A stretch of DNA of 23,678 nucleotides from Actinomycetes bacterium (lineage in GTDB: Bacteria; Actinomycetota; Actinomycetes; Mycobacteriales; Mycobacteriaceae): positions 1 through 23,678 of the forward strand of contig JAEZDV010000239.1 of assembly GCA_023417985.1 (NCBI GenBank), in the 5' to 3' direction. Numbering within the stretch: position 1 is the first letter of the stretch; every line of letters begins with the position of its first letter. Shown piece after piece: positions 1 through 6,630 of this stretch. The translations under genes were made by a program, and so were the position numbers. The notes beneath the pieces were generated by a model, which was given only the letters and a program-made list of their open reading frames with translations, searched no databases and was not told where the DNA came from.

Positions 1-420
1 GGTCATAGCCTTCTTGGCCATCTGACCTGCATGGCGTTTCGGCTTTACACACCAGCGGTCGGGGGTTCGAAACCCTCCGCGCCCACCATGTAATCGGCGG
101 TGAAAGTCCTGGTCAGGGCTTTCCTGCTCGCCTGTTGATGCGTTCTTTGCCCACATTCTGCCCACTCTGGCTTTCGCTCGGGCTTCCGAAAGGGCATTGG
201 CCACCGCATCAAGATCTTCATCGAAGAGGTCGGCGTAGGTGTCGAGAGTCATCGCAGCGCTCGCGTGCCCAAGCATCCGTCGACGCGCCTTCAGATTGAC
301 TCCCGCGGAGACCCCCAGGCTCGCCGGAGTATGCCGGAGGTCGTGCGGCGTCACGCGGGGTATCTCGGCGGCAACGGCACGGCTCGCCGCTTGTGGCCCT
401 TCGGGTCCCGACGATGATCT
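1..420 (-). pseudogene. Tyrosine recombinase (phage/ICE integrase) C-terminal fragment
   Basis: The minus-strand frame is open from about base 457 to the window edge. It contains the C-terminal catalytic signature of tyrosine recombinases: TPHDLRHT (the HxxR box, about 310-330), RRMLGHAS (the LGH box, about 262-280) and DTYADLF with the nucleophile Tyr at codon 235-237. The tail then crosses the tRNA-derived att segment, as integrase genes ending in their own attachment site often do. The N-terminal SAM-like domain and the first catalytic Arg box are missing: instead of integrase sequence, the same frame continues upstream into the tail of an unrelated polymerase-like gene. It is therefore an N-truncated remnant. 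The end of the protein lies outside the window. Confidence 0.8.
44..88 (+). other. tRNA 3' half, probable att site (Val-type TAC anticodon)
   Basis: The stretch reads as a tRNA from the anticodon loop to the end: loop TTTACAC (anticodon TAC), a five-base variable loop CGGTC, a T arm with GGGGG / TTCGAAA / CCCTC, the acceptor strand CGCGCCC, discriminator A and encoded CCA. The bases to the left do not complete it: two of five anticodon-stem pairs fail (C-A mismatches) and there is no GGGCGCG acceptor strand or D arm. A tRNA 3' half starting at the anticodon loop is the usual crossover segment of tyrosine integrases, and an integrase frame overlaps it, so this is best read as one end of an integrated element rather than a working tRNA. 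Confidence 0.75.
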
Positions 421-1348
421 CGTCACCGCGACGATGAAGGAGTCGTGGAAGGGGAGGGACATCGCCCTGTCTGCTCAAGCATCCGGAGCATCACGTCCAC
501 GGCGATGTCCGAGTCGAGACTCTGGAATCGCGCCCCGCAGTCGGACCCGAAGAGCTGATCGATTCGCGAATGTTTGTGCTCGAGAGCGGAGACGAGTGTC
601 TCGGCAAGATCCCTGATGGAATCGCCGGAAGCAGCGGGATTCTGTGCCAACAGAACGGACATAGGCCCGTCGAGGTTTCTGGCGACAGCTCCTGAAGCAC
701 TTCTCCGGCTCTGTGCATCGAACAGGACGTTGACGGTCAGCTTCACGGCCGTACAGTCGAATCCGTCGATGCTGCAGGGATCGCCGGTTGGCATCGACAC
801 GCCCGCCTCGACATAAGCCATGTTGATGTGAAGTGTGCGGTAATCGATCTCCACCACTGGGCGCGGTTCCCCCTCCACTACGACCTCGAGTTCGAGCCGG
901 TCGTCGGCTCACATGTTCTGAATCGATGTGCCCTGGAAGTACAGTCGGCCCCACGCTCGAACGAGCCGTTGAAGATTCGGCGAATGATCGGCGCGCGCAG
1001 CCTCCGGCCGAGGTGAAAGATTCGTAGGTCGGTAAGGCTCTCATTGATCCGCAGGACGTCGCGCCGCATCGCATCGGTCGCGATGGTGTCGAGGTAGTCG
1101 AGCAGCTTTTTGCCGCCGTTGTCGCGGAGCACGATCGTCTCGGAGCGTGCCTCGAGCGCTCGACCTTCCGAGACATCCATATGGGAACCGACCAGGGCCA
1201 TCAACTCATCGGTCGCATACGCCACGGACTGCCTGCTCGAGGATTGAAGTGGGCCTTCCTCCGCTGTCGCGCCAAGCTTGCGCACTCGGGTTGGTGTCTG
1301 CTGAAGCTGTCCGCAGCGGCACCGAGCCTCGTCGCCGAACTGCAACAC
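410..1348 (-). pseudogene. Decayed polymerase-palm-like protein of mobile elements
   Basis: This is one protein spread over three minus-strand frames. The N-terminal part (1348 to about 950) ends in RRIFNGSFERG. A one-base loss in a C run (plus strand 949-952) moves the frame to RLYFQGTSIQNM, which hits TGA at 909-911. The same frame resumes with VVEIDYRTLHINMAYVEAG, AVKLTVNVLFDAQ and FQSLDSDIAVDVMLRMLEQ. A second slip near 465-467 leads to SLPFHDSFIVAV. The order DY..LH, K....N, Q..DS.IA, HDS resembles motifs A, B and C of family A polymerase palms, and similar uncharacterised proteins occur on bacterial mobile elements (from memory, not searched). The start is a guess (GTG at 1348). The gene is certainly non-functional as read; the family call is moderate. 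Confidence 0.6.
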
Positions 1349-1383
1349 TGAACACCTGCCCGTCCGCTCTTATGTGACAGGGC

Positions 1384-2118
1384 TCAGGGAGCCGGCATGT
1401 ATTGCTGGACTGTGATCGTCACATCGGTAAGGGTCGATCCGTCGGCGTTCTCGAGGAGCTGGAATGCGGGGGTGTGGCACTGGTCGAGGTCCATCCAGCC
1501 GGCGTTTCCGGTGACCTGCATCCCCGGCGTGCCGACGGCATCGACGTAGGTAGCGACGAGCTGGCTGTTGTCGTTGACGGCTCGCCAACGCACCAGGAAC
1601 CGGCTCGAGTCGCAACCGTTCATCGTGGCGGGGAATGCTGCATAGTCCGGGCCAGGAGCTTTCGCCCATGGCGAGTCGGTGAAGTAGCGGGGCAGCACAG
1701 TCCATGACCTCGTCGAAGTCCACCGTGGCAGTGAAGTCGGAAACTCCGGTGACGGCGCGAGTCCCACAGAGTTCGGCCCAGGCCACTCCGATCGATTGTC
1801 TTCCGTCGATGCCTCTTCCGTCACCGGCGTCGAGGTGGTGGGTCCGGTCGCCGCGGGTAGCGGGGTAGTCGCTCGAGCGCCGTCGAGTGGGGCGGGCACC
1901 ACCTGTGTCGTGCTGGCCTCGCCGCCCCCGGCTCGGGGAGTTGCCGCGGTCTCGGCGGCGCGGTCTTGACTGCGGAGCAGGAACAGGCTGAGCACCACGA
2001 CGAGCACACCGGCCAACACCGCTACAGCGGTCCCCAGGATCCAGATCGTGCGGGTGCGTGGGTCCGGGCTTTGTTGAGGAGAATGCGGCTCGCGGGGGTC
2101 AGGGACCTCAGGATCCAT
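1384..2118 (-). CDS. Membrane-anchored protein of unknown function
   Basis: This 244-residue protein has a Pro-rich cytoplasmic N-terminus, one transmembrane helix at about residues 25-48 (ILGTAVAVLAGVLVVVLSLF), a low-complexity Thr/Ala/Pro linker to about residue 105, and a C-terminal domain of about 130 residues with two Cys (in NGCDSSR and DQCHTP). The layout suggests a type II membrane protein with an extracytoplasmic domain exposed beyond the linker. I do not recognise the domain. The ATG at 2118 has a weak GGAG-type site 9-10 bases upstream. It sits next to the integrated-element scar and may be at its border. Between about 1660 and 1790 an alternative frame also has coding-like composition, so a pair of compensating slips cannot be excluded. 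Confidence 0.6.
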   Translation of the reverse strand: MDPEVPDPREPHSPQQSPDPRTRTIWILGTAVAVLAGVLVVVLSLFLLRSQDRAAETAATPRAGGGEASTTQVVPAPLDGARATTPLPAATGPTTSTPVTEEASTEDNRSEWPGPNSVGLAPSPEFPTSLPRWTSTRSWTVLPRYFTDSPWAKAPGPDYAAFPATMNGCDSSRFLVRWRAVNDNSQLVATYVDAVGTPGMQVTGNAGWMDLDQCHTPAFQLLENADGSTLTDVTITVQQYMPAP

Positions 2119-2515
2119 ACTGCTCTACTCCGATCGGTCAGATGGTATTGCCGACGTATCACCGAACTAGATCCAGAAAATCATAAGAGGCACGTCGAGG
2201 GCGATAACGGTGTCGCGTGGTTGTGCAGGGTCGCCGGCTTGTCGCCGAGAGCAGGGCGTCGCATGCAGGGCGAGGTTGTGGCGGTCGACGGTTGAGTTCC
2301 TGTGCCTTCGGAGGGCTCAGGTGAGGGGTCCCGCAGAAGCTGTCGCGCGACGCGGTGAGGTCATCGGGTGGCCGGTGCGATAGTCGACGAGGGACGGCAC
2401 CCGTTCTCAGTGCCCAGTTTCACTGCAGGAGATATCGACGCGACGTCCTCCGCCTCTGTGCAACGCTCGGGGTCGTATGCAGGCCAGCCGGAATGTGAAC
2501 CGACGAGACCCGAGT
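2119..2515. other. 397-bp intergenic stretch without a recognisable gene
   Basis: No reading frame here has a convincing start, ribosome site or protein motif. It separates the start of the membrane-anchored protein from the end of the SGNH hydrolase, so it must hold the promoter of the former. I see no strong hairpin with a U tract and no tRNA. Confidence 0.5.
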
Positions 2516-3280
2516 TCACAAGCGCCGTATGGGTTCACCCGCACTAGATGACCGTGATTGATGAGCGTGATCGATCGAGGGCAACGGAGCGCCGTTCGCG
2601 GTGCCTCGATGCGACTGCGCCAGTGATCTGATGACCTCGGACGCGACGACGGCGTGTCCGGCCATCGTCAGGTGGATGTGGTCCTGGCTCAGCCAATTCT
2701 GCCGGAATCTGGCCGGGTGATCCCACAGGTCGGTGAGGATCGCGTCGTGGCGTGCGGCCACCCGGCGTACGGCCTCCGCGAAAGCGATGAAGCGGGGACG
2801 CAGTGCGCGCAACCGGCCGGTGAAGGCATCGGCCAGGGTGAACATCGACAACTGCGCTCCGCTCGTGGCGATGGTGGTGCAGAGTTCCTCGAGGTCGCGC
2901 TCGACCGAGCGAGGGTCGGCGTCGAAGAGGAACAGATCGTTGCCGCCGCAGCTGATGTGTACCAGGTCCGGCTCGAAGTCGAGGGCGGAGAGCGCCTGTT
3001 CGGCGCGGACCTGGCCGATCGTGGCACCGATCTTGCCTGTGTTGAGATAGGCGAAATCCGGGTGCGTCGCCGACATCGTTGCCGCAAGCCGGTCGGCCCA
3101 CGGCACCTCGTCGTATCCCGGCCACGGATCACCGGTGCCTGCCGCGGTCGAATCGCCGATCACGGCGAACCGCCGCCAGGGTGTGCCGGCCAGCAATTCG
3201 CGTGCTGTCGGGGGAGGCAGCAGCATCGGATCGGTTGCTTCTGTGTGTCCTTCGTCGTCGCGAAGATCTTCGTCGGTCAT
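2516..3280 (-). CDS. SGNH/GDSL-family hydrolase (esterase-like)
   Basis: A 254-residue protein with the blocks of SGNH hydrolases in order: block I FAVIGDSTAAG with nucleophile Ser44, block II Gly in LNTGKIGATI, block III SCGGNDLF, and block V DHIHLTMAGH carrying the Asp-His pair. Such enzymes hydrolyse esters or acyl groups; the substrate cannot be read from sequence. The ATG at 3280 is chosen because AAGGAGG lies 7 bases upstream. No signal peptide follows this start, so a cytoplasmic location is likely. The gene is divergent from a TetR regulator, and two matching palindromes lie in the shared intergenic region, so control by that regulator is likely. The last 40 or so residues look like a disordered tail. 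Confidence 0.9.
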   Translation of the reverse strand: MTDEDLRDDEGHTEATDPMLLPPPTARELLAGTPWRRFAVIGDSTAAGTGDPWPGYDEVPWADRLAATMSATHPDFAYLNTGKIGATIGQVRAEQALSALDFEPDLVHISCGGNDLFLFDADPRSVERDLEELCTTIATSGAQLSMFTLADAFTGRLRALRPRFIAFAEAVRRVAARHDAILTDLWDHPARFRQNWLSQDHIHLTMAGHAVVASEVIRSLAQSHRGTANGAPLPSIDHAHQSRSSSAGEPIRRL

Positions 3281-3405
3281 CGAGGAACCTCCTTGGTGAG
3301 GTGGGGTGGCCGTGAGGATGCAGGCCACGAGTGCGATCCCGGCACGTATGGGTCTGTCAGTGATGTCCGCGGCTAGGTGTGGCCGAGGCTCCGATCTAAA
3401 AGAGA

Positions 3406-3421
3406 ACGGACGATCGTGCGT
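3406..3421. promoter_or_regulatory. Candidate TetR operator, copy 1
   Basis: The 16-bp imperfect palindrome ACGGACGATCGTGCGT has a perfect CGATCG core and ACG/CGT ends with one mismatched pair. It lies between the divergent SGNH hydrolase and TetR genes, 30 bp centre to centre from a second copy (about three helical turns). Confidence 0.65.
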
Positions 3422-3435
3422 GTTCTTTTGAAAGT

Positions 3436-3451
3436 ACGACCGATCGTTCGT
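3436..3451. promoter_or_regulatory. Candidate TetR operator, copy 2
   Basis: The 16-bp imperfect palindrome ACGACCGATCGTTCGT shares its core and ends with the copy at 3406; the pair suggests a consensus ACGNNCGATCGNNCGT. It lies 31 bases upstream of the tetR start, where a bound repressor could block both promoters. Confidence 0.65.
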
Positions 3452-3482
3452 CTTTGCAAGACCCCGATGCAAGAATGGGTGG

Positions 3483-4094
3483 GTGGCTGAGATAGAGCAG
3501 ATTTCGGATCAGCGGTTGATCAAGGGCGCGCGCGCCCGCGCGACGATCGCGCGGCGTGCCGCCGATGTGGCATCGGTCGAGGGTCTGACGGGTTTGAGTC
3601 TCGGTCGGCTCGCCGGCGATCTGGGCCTGAGCAAGAGTGGGGTGGCCACGCTGTTCGGCACCAAGGAGAATCTGCAGCTCGCCGCGGTGCGTGCTGCTAG
3701 GGAGATATTCATCGAGCATGTCGTGAAGCCGGCGCTGGCCGAGCCGGAGGGCATGGACCGGCTGCGTGCGATCGTCGACAACTGGTTCGACTACATCAGC
3801 GAACCGGTCCTGCCGGGCGGTTGTTTTCGTGTCGCCACCACCGTGGAGTTCGACAGCCGGCCCGGTCCGATTCGTGACGCGATCGACGCCGACCGTCGGG
3901 ATTGGTTCGCCCTGTTGGAGAAGGAGATCTCTCGCGCTCATGGTCAGGGTCGACTCGCCGGACGTGACGCGCACGCCTTGGCCTTCCAGCTGGATGCCGT
4001 CGTGGCTGCGGCCAACACGGGAGCCCGGATGGGCGACGCGGCTGCGGTGCCGACCGCGCGAAAAATCGTCGAAGGCATGCTGGGACAACGGTAG
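3483..4094 (+). CDS. TetR/AcrR-family transcriptional regulator
   Basis: A 203-residue one-component repressor. The N-terminal helix-turn-helix covers about residues 18-65: ATIARRAADVASVEGLTGLS, then LGRLAGDLGLSKSGVATLFG, then TKENLQLAAV, the typical TetR pattern. The C-terminal part (70-200) is the ligand-binding and dimerisation domain; the GGCFRVATTVEFD segment resembles the TetR subgroup with a C-terminal domain often found beside hydrolases and oxidoreductases. The start is GTG at 3483; no clear Shine-Dalgarno is visible, so a leaderless transcript is possible. It is divergent from the SGNH hydrolase with two candidate operators between them, consistent with autoregulation and repression of the neighbour. 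The ligand is unknown. Confidence 0.92.
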   Translation: MAEIEQISDQRLIKGARARATIARRAADVASVEGLTGLSLGRLAGDLGLSKSGVATLFGTKENLQLAAVRAAREIFIEHVVKPALAEPEGMDRLRAIVDNWFDYISEPVLPGGCFRVATTVEFDSRPGPIRDAIDADRRDWFALLEKEISRAHGQGRLAGRDAHALAFQLDAVVAAANTGARMGDAAAVPTARKIVEGMLGQR

Positions 4095-4174
4095 ACGCCG
4101 GCTGCGTCGACGGCGCGGCGTGCGCGTCGCTGCAGGGGTGGGGCAAGCCGTGCCGTGTCCACACGGGCTTGTTA

Positions 4175-4193
4175 TTACGGAAGCCTAACCTTA
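4175..4193 (+). promoter_or_regulatory. Candidate IdeR/DtxR iron box
   Basis: TTACGGAAGCCTAACCTTA matches the IdeR consensus TTAGGTTAGGCTAACCTAA at 14 of 19 positions by my count; the right half (CTAACCT) is intact and the left half is degenerate. It ends 9 bases before the ATG at 4203 and overlaps a possible -10 element, which is where an iron-responsive repressor would act. Confidence 0.45.
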
Positions 4194-4202
4194 GTCTTGC
4201 CT

Positions 4203-4886
4203 ATGCTGACGAGCGTCCCGCGCTCTCCGAACCGGAAGAGTCCTGTGCCAGCACCAGACCCCTCTCGAGTTTCCCTGCCTACGCCCCGCGACGGTGGGCT
4301 GCCCCCGTTCGTCGCTCCCGCTTTGCACGTCACCATGGGTGCCGAGGGACCCAGCGAAGATTCCCGCCTCGCACGTGTCGACATCTACCGTCTTCCCGAC
4401 ACGGACCTCTCCGCGGTCCGTGGCCTCGTCATCGGAAGCGGCGCCGACCAGATCTTCCTCGAGCGCAACAAGGATCTGCTCACCGAGTTCGTCACCTCCG
4501 GCGGCCGGATCGCCGTGATGGGGCACGCACTCACCGATTTCCTTCCGGGGCTCGGGGTCTGGCGCAAACTCGCCTACACCGGCCCCATGGACCTGGCGAT
4601 CACACTCGGCGACCCGCATCCGGTGTGGGAGGGCGTCGAACCGGTCGACCTGAGCACCCGCAAGGGCGTCACGGGCTTCTACGGCCGTGGATACGTCGAC
4701 AAGAGACCGGACGACGCCATCGTCACGACCCGCATCGGACGCCACGCTCTTCCGTTCGACTACGTCTACCCGCTGGGAGAAGGCCAGGTGCTCGCCGACG
4801 GCGGCAATGATCTCCTCGGCTGGAGAAACGATCCGAACTCTTCCCTGCTGGCTGTTCAGCTCGTCGATTGGTTGGTGCAGCGATGA
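4203..4886 (+). CDS. Glutamine-amidotransferase-fold protein of unknown function (first of a pair)
   Basis: A 227-residue protein if ATG 4203 is used; starts further in (ATG 4335) are possible. The core alternates strands and helices as in class I glutamine amidotransferase or ThuA-like folds: VRGLVIGSGADQIFLE, then LLTEFVTSGGRIAVMGHALT, then DFLPGLGVWRK. The nucleophile-elbow position reads MGHAL with no Cys, so amidotransferase chemistry is unlikely. The downstream gene has the same layout (VIVGD, GGTVVALGESG, TWLPG), pointing to a tandem duplication and perhaps a heterodimer. The stop overlaps the next start (ATGA at 4883-4886), implying translational coupling. A candidate iron box lies directly upstream. 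The substrate and pathway are unknown to me. Confidence 0.75.
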   Translation: MLTSVPRSPNRKSPVPAPDPSRVSLPTPRDGGLPPFVAPALHVTMGAEGPSEDSRLARVDIYRLPDTDLSAVRGLVIGSGADQIFLERNKDLLTEFVTSGGRIAVMGHALTDFLPGLGVWRKLAYTGPMDLAITLGDPHPVWEGVEPVDLSTRKGVTGFYGRGYVDKRPDDAIVTTRIGRHALPFDYVYPLGEGQVLADGGNDLLGWRNDPNSSLLAVQLVDWLVQR

Positions 4887-5547
4887 CGATCGTCGGACCC
4901 TTCACCCGTTCCGACCGCGTACCCAAGCACGCTCGCCATCGTCCACGGGGCACGTACTTTCACTCCCAGACGATGAAGGACCCGGCGGTCCTCGCCCACC
5001 AGCCGGACTTTCTCTACCTGCCGGACCGCTGCCCGGCGACCTGGACGGGTTCGACACTGTCATCGTCGGCGACCGCCTGCATCCCGACCTGGTGGCCGAG
5101 AACGCGGCGCAGTTCTACTCCGTCGCCCAGCGTGGTGGCACCGTGGTAGCGCTTGGCGAAAGCGGCGCCCACACCTGGCTTCCCGGTGTCACGTGGGAAC
5201 CGCGAGCGACGAACTTCTGGTGGTGGCTCACCAAGGAGGATCCGATGATCCGGACCCGCAGCCACGACCACGAATCCTGGCAGTACCCGACCACGAAGGC
5301 CGTGATCTGGCACCACCACGGCATCTACAATACCGACGCCGACGTGGTTCCCTTGCTGGTGTCGGAAGAGCCTGACTCCGAGGGTGTTCCGCGTGACGCG
5401 GGTATGATGCTGTACGAGGGCACCGTCACCACCCCCGGCCGGATCATCGTGACCACGCTGGACCCGATGTACCACCACGGCAGCAACTTCATGCCGGGTG
5501 CGACCCGCTTCCTGTATGCGCTGCTGCGCTGGATCGACAACACCTGA
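4883..5547 (+). pseudogene. Second GATase-fold paralogue, frameshifted
   Basis: The gene starts at ATG 4883, overlapping the previous stop, and reads MTIVGPFTRSDRVP, but the main body is in another frame: GDLDGFDTVIVGDRLH, GGTVVALGESGAHTWLPG, HHHGIYNTDADVV and a final TRFLYALLRWIDNT. One base is missing near 5029 (CGC-TG where CGC CTG would give LPDRLPGDLDG). Between about 4925 and 4948 a compensating +1/-1 pair replaces an expected beta strand (STLAIVHGG in the third frame) with a basic stretch. Repaired, it would be about 221 residues. Either the gene is broken while its partner is intact, or these are sequence errors. Like its partner it lacks a Cys at the nucleophile elbow (LGESG). Function is unknown. 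Confidence 0.65.
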
Positions 5548-5572
5548 CGGAGCGCGTTCCGCACCGTGGTGG

Positions 5573-5602
5573 CCCGGCGCGTGACTGATGCGACGCGCCG
5601 GG
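5573..5602. terminator. Bidirectional hairpin between convergent genes
   Basis: A perfect 10-bp stem, CCCGGCGCGT pairing with ACGCGCCGGG around a 10-base loop, lies between the convergent ends of the GATase-like pair (stop 5547) and the DUF4287 gene (stop 5604). There is no U tract, as is common for high-GC actinobacterial terminators. Confidence 0.6.
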
Positions 5603-5603
5603 C

Positions 5604-5816
5604 TCAGCTGTCCGTGTCTTCCTTCAGGGTGTGAGCCACAAGCGCATTGGCGTGCCCGTGTCCCATGTCGTGTTCGGATTTCAGCCAGTTCACCAACTCC
5701 ATGTGCTTGCTCAGCCCCGACGTGCGGATGAGCGTTTTCCACTCGTCGATCGGCCGTCCGTACTTCTGTTCGATCGACGGAAAGTACGACTGTGGTCCCT
5801 GCACCTTGTCACCCAT
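5604..5816 (-). CDS. DUF4287 domain-containing small protein
   Basis: A 70-residue soluble protein. The N-terminal pattern SYFPSIEQKYGRPIDEW followed by HMELVNWLKSEHDMGHGHAN is characteristic of DUF4287, a small helical domain of unknown role that occurs alone or joined to other domains, and whose conserved features here are YGRP, W and the HGHAN segment. Its length fits a stand-alone copy. There is no Shine-Dalgarno before ATG 5816, but TATTTT ends six bases before the ATG, the arrangement of a leaderless actinobacterial transcript. It converges on the GATase-like pair with a hairpin between them. Confidence 0.88.
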   Translation of the reverse strand: MGDKVQGPQSYFPSIEQKYGRPIDEWKTLIRTSGLSKHMELVNWLKSEHDMGHGHANALVAHTLKEDTDS

Positions 5817-5822
5817 GATCGA

Positions 5823-5828
5823 AAAATA
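5823..5828 (-). promoter_or_regulatory. Candidate -10 element for a leaderless DUF4287 mRNA
   Basis: TATTTT on the minus strand fits TANNNT and is separated by six bases (TCGATC) from the ATG at 5816, so transcription would begin at or next to the start codon. No ribosome site is present, which agrees. Confidence 0.45.
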
Positions 5829-5861
5829 GCAGTGACCGCCGACACGGCGGCTGCCGTCGGC

Positions 5862-6272
5862 TCAGGCGCGTCGACGAAGGACCGCGTCCCGGACGAGCCG
5901 GGTCAGTACCGCCACGACGGCCAGCCCGGCAACCGCGCCGACAACCAGGAAGACCAGCCCCACTGCCCACAACCCGGTCTCGTCCTGGGACGCCGCATCG
6001 CGTGCCCAAACCGCGGCGAAGGCCACGGTCGCACAGGCGATCACAGCTGTGCTTCCGCGCGCCGTGCAACGCAGTGCAAGACATCCCGCAACGACGATGC
6101 CGGCGACCGTCACGGCGCAGCCGACGACTTGCACCGTCGAATACGGACCCGTGACCGTGCCGTCCGGCAGCGTCCGGTACCCCTCCTCCCAGCCGAGCCA
6201 CCCGAACCAGGCGACGACCGTCGTCGCGGCAACGGTGAGCAGAACGAGAGCGGTGCGTGCGGGACTCGGCAT
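5862..6272 (-). CDS. Small polytopic membrane protein of unknown function
   Basis: A 136-residue, strongly hydrophobic protein with about four predicted transmembrane helices: residues about 7-27 (ALVLLTVAATTVVAWFGWLG), 46-67 (VQVVGCAVTVAGIVVAGCLA), 74-90 (TAVIACATVAFAAVWAR) and 101-125 (WAVGLVFLVVGAVAGLAVVAV), ending in a basic RLVRDAVLRRRA tail that should lie in the cytoplasm. The loop after helix 1 holds a charged segment (EEGYRTLPDGTVTGPYS). I do not recognise a family. ATG 6272 is used; an AGGGTG motif a few bases upstream may serve as the ribosome site. The upstream neighbour is the IS/monooxygenase scar. Confidence 0.7.
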   Translation of the reverse strand: MPSPARTALVLLTVAATTVVAWFGWLGWEEGYRTLPDGTVTGPYSTVQVVGCAVTVAGIVVAGCLALRCTARGSTAVIACATVAFAAVWARDAASQDETGLWAVGLVFLVVGAVAGLAVVAVLTRLVRDAVLRRRA

Positions 6273-6365
6273 GGAGGCACCCTACGGCTACGGCTGGGCC
6301 ATGTTTCAAAAGTGGCTCCGCCGAAGGAGTCACCCCTGGCGGTGTGTCGTGACAATTGAATGAGC

Positions 6366-6419
6366 GAGGTCTCCGGTAAAGGGTTGATCGACCAAGACAA
6401 ACTGAATACCGGAGATCTC
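6366..6419. repeat. Inverted repeat upstream of the IS5-type fragment
   Basis: GAGGTCTCCGGTA (6366-6378) and TACCGGAGATCTC (6407-6419) pair at 12 of 13 positions around a 28-base spacer. It lies 18 bases before the transposase fragment. It could be part of an insertion sequence end or a hairpin shielding the transposase from outside transcription; I cannot assign it to a known element. Confidence 0.5.
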
Positions 6420-6436
6420 GTGCCCAGCGGAGCGGA

Positions 6437-6630
6437 GTGGTGCCGGGGCGGGCGGATCTGACCGACACGCGTTGGGCGCGGTTGGAGACGTTGCTGCCAC
6501 GGGGAAAGAAGGCGGGCCGCCGAAGTGGACGAAACGGCAGCTCATCGACGGGATCCGGTGGAACATCCGCACAGGATGCCCGTGGCGGGACATTCCGGAC
6601 AGGTACGGGCCGTGGCAGACGGTGTACGGA
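6437..6630 (+). pseudogene. IS5-family transposase N-terminal fragment
   Basis: The plus strand encodes RADLTDTRWARLETLLPRGKKAGR, then one frame over PPKWTKRQLIDGIRWNIRTG and CPWRDIPDRYGPWQTVYG. This is the typical N-terminal domain (DUF4096-like) of IS5-group transposases, which precedes the DDE catalytic domain. A single-base slip lies near 6515-6520, and the sequence stops at about 6630, before any catalytic residue, where monooxygenase sequence begins. It cannot transpose by itself. It marks a deletion or insertion event at this locus. Confidence 0.85.

Noticed and set aside
475..1176. 233-codon open frame on the minus strand
   Set aside because: It is rich in Arg/Ser with no domain pattern. 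It overlaps the polymerase-like pseudogene; only a short middle part (RLYFQGTSIQNM region shifted) touches the real coding path.
1966..2295. 109-codon plus-strand frame into the 2119-2515 gap
   Set aside because: Its first half is antisense to the membrane-anchored protein, and the rest has no ribosome site or recognisable motif.
3281..3472. N-terminal extension of the SGNH hydrolase with a signal-like hydrophobic run
   Set aside because: AAGGAGG stands seven bases before ATG 3280, and the extension would cover the two operator palindromes.
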